Positions 49,191-58,811 of a stretch of DNA of 64,000 bases are shown here, one piece after another (positions within the stretch are counted from its first letter, which is position 1; each line of letters starts with the position of its first letter). The notes below the pieces were generated by a model, which was not told the origin of the DNA, ran no database searches, and saw only the letters and a list, made by a program, of their open reading frames with translations. Made by a program: the position numbers and the translations under genes. This DNA comes from an uncultured Parabacteroides sp. GTDB lineage: Bacteria; Bacteroidota; Bacteroidia; Bacteroidales; Tannerellaceae. The stretch is from assembly GCA_937894065.1 (NCBI GenBank), contig CALCST010000017.1, positions 1 to 64,000 on the forward strand, read 5' to 3'.

Positions 49191-49832
49191 ATGCTGGAAT
49201 TATTTATAAAAGGTATTATAATCGGCATATTGGTTTCAGCGCCAATGGGGCCGGTTGGAATGCTTTGCATACAAAGAACTCTAAACAAAGGACGTTGGCA
49301 CGGTTTCATAACAGGAATAGGAGCTACTTTTTCTGATATAATATATGCGGTTCTGACTTGTCTTGGTATGGGAGTTGTTATCAACTTTGTTGAAGCAAAT
49401 CAACAACCATTACAATTAGCTGGAAGTATTGTTCTAGGATTATTCGGATATTATATCTATCGCAGTAATCCGATAAAAAGTTTGCGCAAAGGACGAGAAA
49501 AGAAACTTTCCTACACTCAAGACCTTATAACAGCCTTCCTGTTGACATTCAGCAATATGTTGATTGTTCTGTTATATATAGGTTTATACGCTAGGTTCGG
49601 ATTTGTTCTTCCGGAACATTCAATACCGATGCTTATGGCAGGAATCGGAGGTATTGGTATAGGAGCTCTTTGTTGGTGGTTCAGTATAACATCAATTATC
49701 ACAAAACTAAAGAAGCATTTTAACATCAGAGGTGTTGGAATAATGAATAAAGCAGTAGGTTTTATAATAATGGTTGTATCAATTATTGGTGCCTTATCTA
49801 TTTTGCTGAATTCATACGGATTAAAGCCATAA
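49191..49832 (+). CDS. LysE-family exporter
   Basis: 213 aa with six hydrophobic segments. MLELFIKGIIIGILVSAPMG then PVGMLCIQRTLNKGRWHGFI is the LysE/RhtB N-terminal signature, with GATFSDIIYAVLTCLGMGVV next. The family exports amino acids or similar small molecules by proton antiport across the inner membrane; the substrate is unknown. It starts 35 bp after pflA and may be read from the same transcript. The CBM9-like gene follows by 22 bp. Confidence 0.85.
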   Translation: MLELFIKGIIIGILVSAPMGPVGMLCIQRTLNKGRWHGFITGIGATFSDIIYAVLTCLGMGVVINFVEANQQPLQLAGSIVLGLFGYYIYRSNPIKSLRKGREKKLSYTQDLITAFLLTFSNMLIVLLYIGLYARFGFVLPEHSIPMLMAGIGGIGIGALCWWFSITSIITKLKKHFNIRGVGIMNKAVGFIIMVVSIIGALSILLNSYGLKP

Positions 49833-49854
49833 AAATCAAATATCATCAAATAAA

Positions 49855-50499
49855 ATGAAGAAGCTTAAAGTACCTTATTTACCGGCATTAGATGTTCTCG
49901 ATTTGTCGTCTGTAAGCTTTTTATTGGAAAAACAAGCAACAAGAGAGTATATCGACAGCGTTAATTGGCCTGAAAATTATCCATACAAGCCAATAGTCGC
50001 TTTTGACATTGCGCGGACAGACAAAAACCTCTACCTGCGATATTTTGTTAAAGGAAATTCTTTGAAAGCTTTAGCAGATAAAGATGGGCTGCCTGTTCAT
50101 AGAGATAGCTGTGTGGAATTTTTTGTTAAACCAGAAGATTCCAGACTATATACAAATCTTGAATTCAACTGTATCGGTGTTTGCGATGCTGCACACAGAC
50201 TTTCACGTAATGAGAAAGTTCCGTTCACACAAGAAGAATATGCATCTATCCGCAGACATACAACAATTGAGCACAAGCCTTTTGAGGAAAAATTAGGAGT
50301 ATTCTCGTGGGAATTGGTTGTTGCCATACCTTTTGCAACAATAGGTGTTGACAGCAATAATCTGCCGGTAAAACTTATGGCTAATTTCTATAAATGCGCT
50401 GACGACACAAAAGATCCTCACTTCTTAAGTTGGAATCCTATAGATTTGCCTTCACCGGATTTTCATTGCCCAGACTTCTTCGGAGAAATTTATCTTTAA
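49855..50499 (+). CDS. CBM9-like domain protein
   Basis: 214 aa, no signal peptide. The whole protein resembles the family-9-like carbohydrate-binding domain: PYKPIVAFDIARTDKNLYLR, VHRDSCVEFFVKPEDSRLYT, LEFNCIGVCDAAHRLSRNEK and a C-terminal HFLSWNPIDLPSPDFHCPDF. Such single-domain proteins occur in Bacteroidales without a known role. Lack of a signal peptide means binding of an external polysaccharide is unlikely unless exported by other means. It ends next to a module C repeat and a terminator, convergent with the GH30 gene. Confidence 0.75.
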   Translation: MKKLKVPYLPALDVLDLSSVSFLLEKQATREYIDSVNWPENYPYKPIVAFDIARTDKNLYLRYFVKGNSLKALADKDGLPVHRDSCVEFFVKPEDSRLYTNLEFNCIGVCDAAHRLSRNEKVPFTQEEYASIRRHTTIEHKPFEEKLGVFSWELVVAIPFATIGVDSNNLPVKLMANFYKCADDTKDPHFLSWNPIDLPSPDFHCPDFFGEIYL

Positions 50500-50519
50500 T
50501 CCGTAAATAAATTGCTAAA

Positions 50520-50600
50520 AATACGACCGAACCCAATGCTGCGTAGGTTCGACCCCAAATGAATCTAGGTTCGGCCCCACAAATTGCTGGGTCCGTATAT
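50520..50600. repeat. Dispersed repeat module C, variant copy 4
   Basis: GCGTAGGTTCGACCCC and TCTAGGTTCGGCCCC are direct repeats, framed by ATACGACCGAACCC and GGGTCCGTAT, which are imperfect inverted ends. The core word is shared with 36690-36705. Confidence 0.55.
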
Positions 50601-50602
50601 AT

Positions 50603-50660
50603 AAAAGAGGATGTGCCAATACCGGATTTTTACACCCGGATTTCAAGCAGATCCTCTTTT
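50603..50660. terminator. Bidirectional terminator between CBM9-like and GH30 genes
   Basis: AAAAGAGGAT (50603-50612) pairs with ATCCTCTTTT (50651-50660), with inner pairing of CCGGATTTTTACACCCGG type, followed by CTTTTTATG. The outer stem is nearly identical to the rplI terminator stem. Confidence 0.7.
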
Positions 50661-50699
50661 CTTTTTATGCCTTGTTACCAATTAGGATCAAACACCTTT

Positions 50700-52175
50700 T
50701 TATAACACAAAAGTATTTATTGATTTAGACTTTAATGTTGGAGTAAATGTCTTATCATTTACTTTGATTGAAAGCTTCTTATCAGCACTGCCGTTGTTAC
50801 CTGCAATTACAATTACACTTCCATCCTGATTAACGAAAGCAAGCACATCATCATATGAACCTGAAGTTTCAATACGTTTAGCTCCAGGAAGAACATAATG
50901 ACTCACGTGTTTCATTATATAATACTCCGGAGTATATTTGAAGCTCTTTCCATCCTCACTAACAACTACGAGAGAATTTTGAGCCCATCCCCAACGGCTT
51001 ATACCTCCTTGCATCAAAGACGTATTCCAGTATTCATATATACTGACACCATTCTTAAGATAATGCTTCATCAAGTCCCAAGAGTGTGTTGCACCTTCCC
51101 AATTATTCTTTCCGTCGCCACATTCCTGTTCGCTCTGAATAAGCTTCAAATCAGGATATTTGGCATATACACCAGGCAAAGCATCTTTTCCAGCCCACTG
51201 GAAACCTACAGCTTTTACATATTTAGAACATTCAGAGTCATTAAGAATTGTGTCAACTAAAGCAACATTTGGACGTTCCATAGTTCCAAACATAACCTCA
51301 ACACCTTTTTCATTCATTACCGGACCCAAATATTTTCCTACAAACTCAGCCAAACCTCTCGCTGTCCAACAACAACTTGGGAATATCTGAGCCGAATTGA
51401 ATTCATTCTGAGGCATTACGCCGAAAATATCAATTCCTTCAGCTTTGTAAGCATCAATAAATTTGGAAAAATACAAAGCATAAGCTTTGAAATATTCTTC
51501 CTCCTGTATAAACATATCTGTGCCTTCGAAACCTTCACGGTCTTCAGGAAGTCCGTTATCCACAACCTTAAACATATAAGTACTTTCACCATCCTGAGCT
51601 CTTTCCTTGAATAATCTAGCCATTTTCATTGTAGAACTGCTAGCATAGTGCTTGTTATATTTCATCCAAGTTGGAGGAGACCAAGGTGATGCCCAAATCT
51701 TGATATCACTGTTATAACGCTTTGCAGCTTTAATAAAAGGAATCAAAGTCTTACGGTCATTATCAATTGAGAAGTTTTTCATCTCAAAATCTTTGTCCAC
51801 TTCATTATATGAATACCAATCCAAAGCAAAATCATTTGCTGCTACAGGCATTCTACATATAGTAAAGTTAGCACCTTCACCCGGATAAAACATTTCTTTA
51901 AGAATTGATTCACGGGTAGAAGAATCCAATTTACATAAAGAAGTCCATCCCAACTCATTAAAACAAGTTCCAAAACCGGCAATTGTCTGTTTTGTTTTAG
52001 TAGGATCAATAACAACATCAGCATCTACTTTACCAGAAGAAGCATCTGCCGTTAAAACCGGTTCATTAACCCAGGAATTTTCATAGGTAGAACTTACCCA
52101 TTCAACCTTCTCCTGTTTTGAGCAGGAAAATGTCATGCACACTAACACAAAAAATAAAACGTTCTTTAAATTCAT
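50700..52175 (-). CDS. GH30 glycoside hydrolase lipoprotein (beta-1,6-glucanase/glucosylceramidase type)
   Basis: 491 aa. MNLKNVLFFVLVCMTFSC gives lipobox Cys18. TKQTIAGFGTCFNELGW is the GH30 start; WASPWSPPTWMKYN is the barrel strand; VMPQNEFNSAQ provides the acid/base Glu258, and LIQSEQECGDG the nucleophile Glu349. A small beta domain completes the C-terminus. GH30 subfamily 3 members in Bacteroides cleave beta-1,6-glucan; others act on glucosylceramide or xylan, so the substrate is not fixed. It is divergent from SusC-SusD and probably degrades the glycan they import. Confidence 0.88.
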   Translation of the reverse strand: MNLKNVLFFVLVCMTFSCSKQEKVEWVSSTYENSWVNEPVLTADASSGKVDADVVIDPTKTKQTIAGFGTCFNELGWTSLCKLDSSTRESILKEMFYPGEGANFTICRMPVAANDFALDWYSYNEVDKDFEMKNFSIDNDRKTLIPFIKAAKRYNSDIKIWASPWSPPTWMKYNKHYASSSTMKMARLFKERAQDGESTYMFKVVDNGLPEDREGFEGTDMFIQEEEYFKAYALYFSKFIDAYKAEGIDIFGVMPQNEFNSAQIFPSCCWTARGLAEFVGKYLGPVMNEKGVEVMFGTMERPNVALVDTILNDSECSKYVKAVGFQWAGKDALPGVYAKYPDLKLIQSEQECGDGKNNWEGATHSWDLMKHYLKNGVSIYEYWNTSLMQGGISRWGWAQNSLVVVSEDGKSFKYTPEYYIMKHVSHYVLPGAKRIETSGSYDDVLAFVNQDGSVIVIAGNNGSADKKLSIKVNDKTFTPTLKSKSINTFVL

Positions 52176-52484
52176 AATACAATAATGTAAAAATTAAAAG
52201 ATTTTCTCAGTTAACATAATATTGATTGCCAAAATTATTCAATTAATAAATATATAAGGTATAGTATTAACTCCAGCCCGAACATTTTAACTTTTATTTA
52301 ACATGTTCGGATTTTCAAGTTCTTAATAAGAAAGAGCGTTATTATACATATCACAATATAAAAACTATCTCTTAAGCATACAAAAAACACGATTTCATCG
52401 TCAAAACAGCCACTATACACATCCTTATTATCAAATCTTGACCTAAAATATAACAAAAGATACCTATTTTTTCAAACGAAAAAT

Positions 52485-52515
52485 TTTGTGTCTTTTTGGA
52501 GCTATTATATTTTTG
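52485..52515 (+). promoter_or_regulatory. Promoter of susC-susD
   Basis: TTTG (52485-52488), 19 bp, TATTTTTG (52508-52515). The leader would be about 170 nt, long for this window. The 519-bp divergent gap (52176-52694) has otherwise only AT-rich DNA; TAATTTTG on the minus strand (52237-52230) is a possible -7 box for GH30, without a good -33 element. Confidence 0.7.
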
Positions 52516-52694
52516 CGATACAAAAAATGTTAATACTTAATTGTAAATAAAGAGTTAGAAACCAGTTGACCGTTTTGTATTTGAAAAGCACATTACAAAT
52601 TACAAGTTAACCGCTTTTTACATTCACTTTTTAAGTATATACATTAATAAAAGGTTTAATATTGATAGTTTAAAAACTTAAATCAATCTTTTTT

Positions 52695-55600
52695 ATGAGA
52701 GAAAAAACTCAAATAAATTCCTTTGCAAATTTATCTTCAAAATTAGCAAAAGGAGCAGCAATGGCAACTCTTTTATTAGTAAGCAGCATTGATGCTTTCG
52801 GTCAAAGCACCGTTACTGTTAAGGGAGTTGTTACTTCTGGAGCTGACGGACTACCTCTTATAGGAGTCAACGTATTGGAAAAAGGTACAACAAACGGAGC
52901 TGTTACAGATTTTGACGGAAACTTCTCACTCCAAATTCCTGTAGGTTCTGAATTGCAAGTTTCTTACATCGGTTTCATTGATCAGACAATTAAAATTGTA
53001 GATGGACAGACAGTCTACAATGTTGTTATGAAAGAAGATTCACAGTCTCTTGATGAAGTAGTAGTTGTAGGTTATGGTGTTCAGAAGAAAAAATTGGTAA
53101 CAGGTGCAACTGTTCAGGTTAAGGGTGACGATTTGCAGAAACTCTCAACAAACAGTGCTCTTGGCGCATTACAATCACAAACTCCAGGTGTACAGATTCG
53201 TCAGAGTTCAGGTAGACCAGGCGAAGGCTTTAAAGTAAACGTACGTGGTGTCGGTACAATTGGTGACTCAGCTCCTCTTTACGTAATTGATGGTATTGCA
53301 GGTGGCGATATCAATGCACTTAACCCTTCAGATATAGAATCAGTCGACGTATTGAAAGATGCAGCTTCTGCAGCAATCTATGGTGCACGTGCAGCAAATG
53401 GTGTAATCTTGGTTACTACAAAACAAGGTAAAGCAGGAAAAGTACAACTTTCATATGACGGATATGTTGGATGGCAGACTGTTGCAAAATATCCTGACCT
53501 ATTGAATGCTCAACAATATATGGATGTTCAGGATAAAATGAACACCAATATGGGTAAAGCTGCTTACGATTGGGAAAACTTGTTACCTAGCTATCTATAC
53601 AATAGTATCAAAGATGGAAGCTGGAACGGTACAGACTGGGTTAGAGAATTAGCAAATGAAGGTGCTATGACTCAGAACCATTCAGTCAATCTTACTGGTG
53701 GTAGCGAGGCTTCTAAATTTGCGTTAGGTTTCTCATACACTAACCAAGAAGGTATTTTCGGTAATCCAGTTGATCCTACATACGAAAGATACACAGCACG
53801 TATCAACTCAGAACATGTAGTATTAAAAGTTGATGACTTTGACGCAATCAAAATCGGAGAAAACTTAACATATACTTATACAGACAAATCAAACATGCCT
53901 GCTATCGGTGATATCTACGGTAACGATATGCACAACGCTTTAGGTGCAAATCCATTGTTACCTGTCAGAACACAAGATGGTGAATGGTATGATCAAAATG
54001 CTAAGAATGCCGAAGGATGGACTTTTGATGGAACAGAATCCAACCCTATCGCTCAAATGGCATTGTCTGACAGAGGTAACAACCGTACAAAGAATTACAA
54101 CCTGCAAGGTAATTTATATTTGGAAGTACAGCCTATCAAGAATTTAAAATGGCGTTCTGTTTTCGGATATAAGATGAATTCTAATTCATACCGTTCATAT
54201 TCCGGAGCTTATTATTTAGGAACAACAACTCAAAACACAACTGATAATGTTCAACAGAACTCTAGTATAGGTCATCAGTACACTTGGGAAAATACTATCA
54301 GCTACAGCTGGAAAATAAATGAAGACCATGCTTTTGATGCTGTATTAGGTCAGTCAATCGAAAAATGGGGCTTGGGAGAAGAAGTAAGAAGTGGAGGTAG
54401 AAACTCTATTTTCCCTGGAGACTTTGACTTTGCATATGTTGACAACACAAAACCAGGTGCTCTAAACGAAGTTACATACGGTGGTAATCCTTTAACAGAA
54501 GGTGCATTAGCTTCTTTCTTCGGACGTGTAAACTATAACTACAGAGAAAAATACATGGCATCAATCGTCATGCGTTCTGATGGATCAGCAAACTTTGCAC
54601 GTGGTCACCGTTGGGGTTACTTCCCTTCAGTCTCTGCAGGTTGGGTAATCACTAATGAAAACTTCATGCAGGATTTGGTTGACAAAGGTTTGGAATTCTT
54701 GAAAATCCGTGGTAGCTGGGGTAGAAATGGTAACTCTTCTATCGATAACTTCCAATATTTGGCAACTATCGCAATGAATAACGGTAACCGTTATTTCTTC
54801 GGTAACGACAAGATGACTCCTTATACAGGTGCTTATGCTGATATTCTTCCAAACGAAGATGTTACTTGGGAAACTTCAGAACAGCTTGACTTAGGTTTTG
54901 ATGCTCGATTCTTCAACTCAAGATTAGGTGTTGCTTTCGACTGGTATAAAAAGACAACTAAAGACTGGTTGGTTCAGGCTCCGGTTTTGGCATCATATGG
55001 TACAGGAGCTCCTTACATCAACGGTGGTGACGTTCAGAACAAAGGTATTGAAATTGCTTTGAACTGGAACGACCAGATTGGAGACTTCACTTATGGTGTT
55101 GCTTTCAACATTGGTACAAACAAGAACGAAGTAACTCGTATCGCTAACACAGAAGGTATCATCCACGGTCCGGCAAACGTATTAAGCCAGGGTACAACAG
55201 AAATGTACCGTGCAGAAGTCGGTTATCCTATTGGATATTTCTGGGGATATGAAACTGCTGGAGTATTCCAGAACCAAGCACAAATAGATGAATACCGTGC
55301 ATCAGGAAAAGGTTTATATGACAACACTCAACCAGGAGATGTTATCTTCGTTGACAAAAACGGTGATGGTCAGATTACTGATGCCGACAAAACAATGATT
55401 GGCGATCCAAATCCTAACGTAACTAGTGGTTTAACACTTACATTGGGATACAAAGGTTTTGATTTCGCAGTAACAGCATATGGAGCATTCGGACAGCAGA
55501 TTGCCAAATCATACCGTTCATTTGCCGATATGCCATTGGAAAACTTCACAACAGATATTCTTAACTGCTGGGATGGTGAAGGAACTTCTAATTTCTTACC

Positions 55601-55916
55601 AAGATTAACTGATGGTACATCTACTAACTGGCAGAATATTTCTGACCTTTATATAGAAGATGCAGACTATGTTAAGATTAGTAATATCACTATCGGTTAT
55701 GACTTCAAGAAATTGTTCAAGAACATGCCATTGAGCCAGGCTCGTCTATACTTCACAGCTCAGAACCTATTCACTATAACAGGTTATTCTGGTATGGATC
55801 CTGAAGTTGGTTACGCAGGTAGTACAAATTCTGCTTATGACTGGGGATCAGGTATTGATGTAGGTTTCTACCCAAGTCCTAGAACATTCTTAGTTGGTGT
55901 AAATCTTAAATTTTAA
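52695..55916 (+). CDS. SusC/RagA-family TonB-linked outer-membrane transporter
   Basis: 1073 aa. After the signal peptide (ending FGQ, about 37) comes a carboxypeptidase-regulatory-like domain (about 40-115, GVNVLEKGTTNGAVTDFDGN), a TonB box-like SLDEVVVVGYG, the plug (VRGVGTIGDSAPLYVIDGIA, AASAAIYGARAANGVILVTT) and the 22-strand barrel to the terminal VGVNLKF. There is no STN domain, so anti-sigma signalling is not expected. With SusD it imports an oligosaccharide using TonB energy. First gene of the two-gene operon, divergent from GH30. Confidence 0.96.
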   Translation: MREKTQINSFANLSSKLAKGAAMATLLLVSSIDAFGQSTVTVKGVVTSGADGLPLIGVNVLEKGTTNGAVTDFDGNFSLQIPVGSELQVSYIGFIDQTIKIVDGQTVYNVVMKEDSQSLDEVVVVGYGVQKKKLVTGATVQVKGDDLQKLSTNSALGALQSQTPGVQIRQSSGRPGEGFKVNVRGVGTIGDSAPLYVIDGIAGGDINALNPSDIESVDVLKDAASAAIYGARAANGVILVTTKQGKAGKVQLSYDGYVGWQTVAKYPDLLNAQQYMDVQDKMNTNMGKAAYDWENLLPSYLYNSIKDGSWNGTDWVRELANEGAMTQNHSVNLTGGSEASKFALGFSYTNQEGIFGNPVDPTYERYTARINSEHVVLKVDDFDAIKIGENLTYTYTDKSNMPAIGDIYGNDMHNALGANPLLPVRTQDGEWYDQNAKNAEGWTFDGTESNPIAQMALSDRGNNRTKNYNLQGNLYLEVQPIKNLKWRSVFGYKMNSNSYRSYSGAYYLGTTTQNTTDNVQQNSSIGHQYTWENTISYSWKINEDHAFDAVLGQSIEKWGLGEEVRSGGRNSIFPGDFDFAYVDNTKPGALNEVTYGGNPLTEGALASFFGRVNYNYREKYMASIVMRSDGSANFARGHRWGYFPSVSAGWVITNENFMQDLVDKGLEFLKIRGSWGRNGNSSIDNFQYLATIAMNNGNRYFFGNDKMTPYTGAYADILPNEDVTWETSEQLDLGFDARFFNSRLGVAFDWYKKTTKDWLVQAPVLASYGTGAPYINGGDVQNKGIEIALNWNDQIGDFTYGVAFNIGTNKNEVTRIANTEGIIHGPANVLSQGTTEMYRAEVGYPIGYFWGYETAGVFQNQAQIDEYRASGKGLYDNTQPGDVIFVDKNGDGQITDADKTMIGDPNPNVTSGLTLTLGYKGFDFAVTAYGAFGQQIAKSYRSFADMPLENFTTDILNCWDGEGTSNFLPRLTDGTSTNWQNISDLYIEDADYVKISNITIGYDFKKLFKNMPLSQARLYFTAQNLFTITGYSGMDPEVGYAGSTNSAYDWGSGIDVGFYPSPRTFLVGVNLKF

Positions 55917-55929
55917 TTGAGTGAAAGGT

Positions 55930-57669
55930 ATGAAAAAATATTTGTTAATGGCTGCAGCCGGACTTATGACATTGACTACTGGCTGTGAAAACTTCCTGGA
56001 CACAGAAAGTTATACAAAGAAAAATACAGGTAACTTTCCATCAACTGCTACAGATGCAGATAATATGGTTACCGGTGTATATTCAGTATTGAATATTGTT
56101 ACAACAGATTATAGCTCATCAAACTTTTTCGTAAGTGAATTAGCTTCAGATGACCGTTTCGGTGGTGGTGGTTCAAACGATAAGCACTTTACAGGTCTTG
56201 GACACTTGTTGAACTACGGAACAGATGCACTTAAACCTGCTTGGACAGATTATTACAAAGGTGTTTATCGTGCAAATATGGCTTTGGAAACTATTGACCA
56301 ATGTGCTTCTGAAATTTCAGAAGACCAAATGAACAATTATAAAGGTCAATTGCATTTCCTTCGTGCATACTATTTTAATGAAATGGCTGAACTTTGGGGT
56401 ACTTTCCCATTAACTTTAAAAACAGAAAGTGAGAACTTACCTAAAGCTGAACCAGCTGCTATCTACGGACAGATTGGCTACGATTTGAAAAAAGCAATTG
56501 AATTGCTTCCTTCAACAAACTATGCACAAACGACTTCCGGAAGAGTAACAAAATGGGCAGCAGAAGCTATGATGGCTCGTGTATTCTTGTTCTATACTGG
56601 TTTCTATCAAACTGCCGACATGCCACTTGGTGATGGAACAGGAACTAATGCAGGAACTATCACTAAAAACGAAGTTATCAATTGGATAGATGATTGTGTA
56701 AATAATTCAGGTCACTCTCTTGTTGATGATTTCCGCAGACTTTGGCCATATTCTAACCAATATACTGCAAGTCATTATGATTATGTAAAAGATTTGTATG
56801 ATGCTGGTAAATATTGGTATGCTGACGGTGAAAATCCAGAACAAGTATGGAATATCAAGATGTCATCTATGGCAACATGGGACGGATTCCCTAACGGAGC
56901 TGTAGGTTACAGCAACCAGTGGGCTCTTGCATTCGGTGTACGTGCTCCGGGTAACGGTGAAGCTACAACATACCCATTAGGTAAAGGTTGGGGTGCAGGT
57001 CCTGTATCTTCAAACTTGTGGAACGATTGGAAAGAAGCAGAACCAAATGACCCACGTCGTGAAGCTTCAATTGCCGACATCGCTACTGAATATCCAGAAT
57101 ATGCACAAGGTGCAGACCGTCAGGTAGAAGATTCTAACTTCTGGCAGAAAAAGGTTGTAGCTACACAGGCTTATGACGAACAAGGAAACAGAAAGAATGT
57201 ATTCGGTTCTGTAATGTTCGGTAGAACTGATGATGATATGGCATTAGGACATGTTCAGGACTTGTGTGTTATCCGTTTTGCAGATGTTCTGTTGATGCAG
57301 TCTGAATTAAAACAGAATGCAGATGGTATGAATAAAGTTCGTGCACGTGTAGGTCTTCCTCCAGTATCTTACTCTTTGGAAGCTTTACAACAGGAGCGCC
57401 GTTTCGAACTTGCTTTCGAAGGTCGTCGTTGGGCTGATATCCGTCGTTGGCATATTGCAGAACAATGTTTGGAAAGAAGTGTTGGTGCACCAATCTACAA
57501 TCAAGGTATCTTAACTGAGATGAAGGAATTCGGAAGCGGATATGCAAACCGTTATAAAGATACTAAAGGATTCTTCAAAATTCCTGAGTCTGAAATAGAC
57601 CTTTCAAACGGTGTTTTGGTTCAGAATGAAGGATGGACAGGAACAGATTCAAACTTTACCGGATGGTAA
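55930..57669 (+). CDS. SusD/RagB-family glycan-binding lipoprotein
   Basis: 579 aa from the ATG at 55930; a GTG three codons earlier also opens the frame. MKKYLLMAAAGLMTLTTGC gives lipobox Cys19, followed by ENFLDTES as usual for SusD. Helical TPR-like portions include GQLHFLRAYYFNEMAELWGT and RVTKWAAEAMMARVFLFYTG; the C-terminal LQQERRFELAFEGRRWADIR is the family signature. It caps the SusC barrel on the cell surface and binds the glycan. It starts 13 bp after SusC; a terminator follows. Confidence 0.95.
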   Translation: MKKYLLMAAAGLMTLTTGCENFLDTESYTKKNTGNFPSTATDADNMVTGVYSVLNIVTTDYSSSNFFVSELASDDRFGGGGSNDKHFTGLGHLLNYGTDALKPAWTDYYKGVYRANMALETIDQCASEISEDQMNNYKGQLHFLRAYYFNEMAELWGTFPLTLKTESENLPKAEPAAIYGQIGYDLKKAIELLPSTNYAQTTSGRVTKWAAEAMMARVFLFYTGFYQTADMPLGDGTGTNAGTITKNEVINWIDDCVNNSGHSLVDDFRRLWPYSNQYTASHYDYVKDLYDAGKYWYADGENPEQVWNIKMSSMATWDGFPNGAVGYSNQWALAFGVRAPGNGEATTYPLGKGWGAGPVSSNLWNDWKEAEPNDPRREASIADIATEYPEYAQGADRQVEDSNFWQKKVVATQAYDEQGNRKNVFGSVMFGRTDDDMALGHVQDLCVIRFADVLLMQSELKQNADGMNKVRARVGLPPVSYSLEALQQERRFELAFEGRRWADIRRWHIAEQCLERSVGAPIYNQGILTEMKEFGSGYANRYKDTKGFFKIPESEIDLSNGVLVQNEGWTGTDSNFTGW

Positions 57670-57709
57670 CGTAAATACAATAATTTTCATATTCCAATAA
57701 ATTTTATGT

Positions 57710-57750
57710 ACGTGCCGGAGGCTTTATTAATGCTTTCGGCACGTTTTTTA
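57710..57750 (+). terminator. Terminator of susC-susD
   Basis: ACGTGCCGGAGGC (57710-57722) pairs with GCTTTCGGCACGT (57732-57744) with two mismatches, followed by TTTTTTATTTTG. Confidence 0.82.
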
Positions 57751-57751
57751 T

Positions 57752-57782
57752 TTTGCTCTGCACTCGCCTTTCATTATATTTG
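57752..57782 (+). promoter_or_regulatory. Promoter of pyrH
   Basis: TTTG (57752-57755), 19 bp, TATATTTG (57775-57782), about 23 bp before the ATG. It begins right after the susCD terminator T-tract. Confidence 0.75.
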
Positions 57783-57805
57783 CGTAAAAATAAACTTTAA
57801 ACATT

Positions 57806-58516
57806 ATGGCACAATACAAACGTATATTATTAAAGCTTAGCGGAGAGTCTCTAATGGGAGCGAAACAATATGGTATCGATGAAGTTCGTCTTAACGAATA
57901 TGCATCCCAAATAAAAGAAATTGCAGAAATGGGCGTGCAGATTGGTATTGTAATTGGAGGAGGAAATATTTTCCGTGGACTTAGCGGTGCTTCAAAAGGT
58001 TTTGACCGAGTAAAAGGAGACCAAATGGGAATGTTGGCAACAGTTATAAACAGCCTTGCCTTAAGTTCTGCATTAACAGCTCAAGGAGTAAAAGCAAATG
58101 TCCTGACTGCTATCCGAATGGAACCTATCGGCGAATATTACAATAAATGGCGTGCTATTGAATTGATGGAAGCTGGCCACGTTGTTATAATGTCGGCAGG
58201 AACTGGAAACCCGTTCTTCACAACTGATACAGGTTCTTCATTAAGAGGAATTGAAATAGAAGCTGACGTAATGTTAAAAGGAACTCGTGTTGACGGAATT
58301 TACACTGCAGACCCTGAGAAAGATCCGACAGCAACAAAATTTGATGAAATAACATACGATGAAGTCTTGAAACGTAACCTTAAAGTTATGGATTTAACAG
58401 CAACATGTATGTGTAAAGAAAATAACCTTCCTATCATAGTCTTTGACATGGATACAGTAGGAAATCTGAAAAAAGTTATGAACGGAGAAAATATTGGAAC
58501 ACTTGTTCATAATTAA
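57806..58516 (+). CDS. pyrH: UMP kinase
   Basis: 236 aa. YKRILLKLSGESLMG, IGIVIGGGNIFRG and GTGNPFFTTDTGSSLRGIE are diagnostic of the bacterial hexameric UMP kinase of the amino-acid-kinase fold; DGIYTADPEKDPTATKFDEI follows. It phosphorylates UMP to UDP in pyrimidine synthesis. It has its own promoter and is followed by an A-family repeat; frr, often next to pyrH, comes after an inserted MFS gene and the repeat. Confidence 0.97.
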   Translation: MAQYKRILLKLSGESLMGAKQYGIDEVRLNEYASQIKEIAEMGVQIGIVIGGGNIFRGLSGASKGFDRVKGDQMGMLATVINSLALSSALTAQGVKANVLTAIRMEPIGEYYNKWRAIELMEAGHVVIMSAGTGNPFFTTDTGSSLRGIEIEADVMLKGTRVDGIYTADPEKDPTATKFDEITYDEVLKRNLKVMDLTATCMCKENNLPIIVFDMDTVGNLKKVMNGENIGTLVHN

Positions 58517-58518
58517 AT

Positions 58519-58728
58519 AAGTTGGCAAGATAGTTAGATAAAAGTTTAAAAGGTTATATAATTTAAGTTTCGCAAGCTCAACTTACAGATAACAAGTTGA
58601 CAAGGAGACAAATCAACAAGATTTTTAGATATTAATTCTTGAAATTACAGGTGTTCTAACCTTGTCAACTTGTCTCTATGCCTTGTAGACTTTTAAGTTA
58701 AGCAAATTGCGAAACTTGAATTATTTAT
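58519..58728. repeat. Long A-family repeat between pyrH and the MFS gene
   Basis: TAAGTTTCGCAAGC, then AACAAGTTGACAAGGAGACA, a linker with GAAATTACAGGTGTTCTAAC, then CTTGTCAACTTGTCTC, GCCTTGTAGACTTTTAAG and AAATTGCGAAACTT. Both arms and the GCGAAACTT tail are present in inverted arrangement, and the linker matches 21319-21345. Confidence 0.75.
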
Positions 58729-58756
58729 AAATATATAAAAGAGAGTTTTTAAAGGA

Positions 58757-58797
58757 AAAGAGGTTTGCTGGAACATTATTTTCGGTATAACCTCTTT
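58757..58797 (+). promoter_or_regulatory. Hairpin in front of the MFS start
   Basis: AAAGAGGTT (58757-58765) pairs with AACCTCTTT (58789-58797), 23-nt loop. There is no T-tract after it. It ends 3 bp before a possible ATG at 58800 and 15 bp before the preferred ATG at 58812, so it could control translation. Confidence 0.4.
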
Positions 58798-58811
58798 ATA
58801 TGTTTAGCAAT

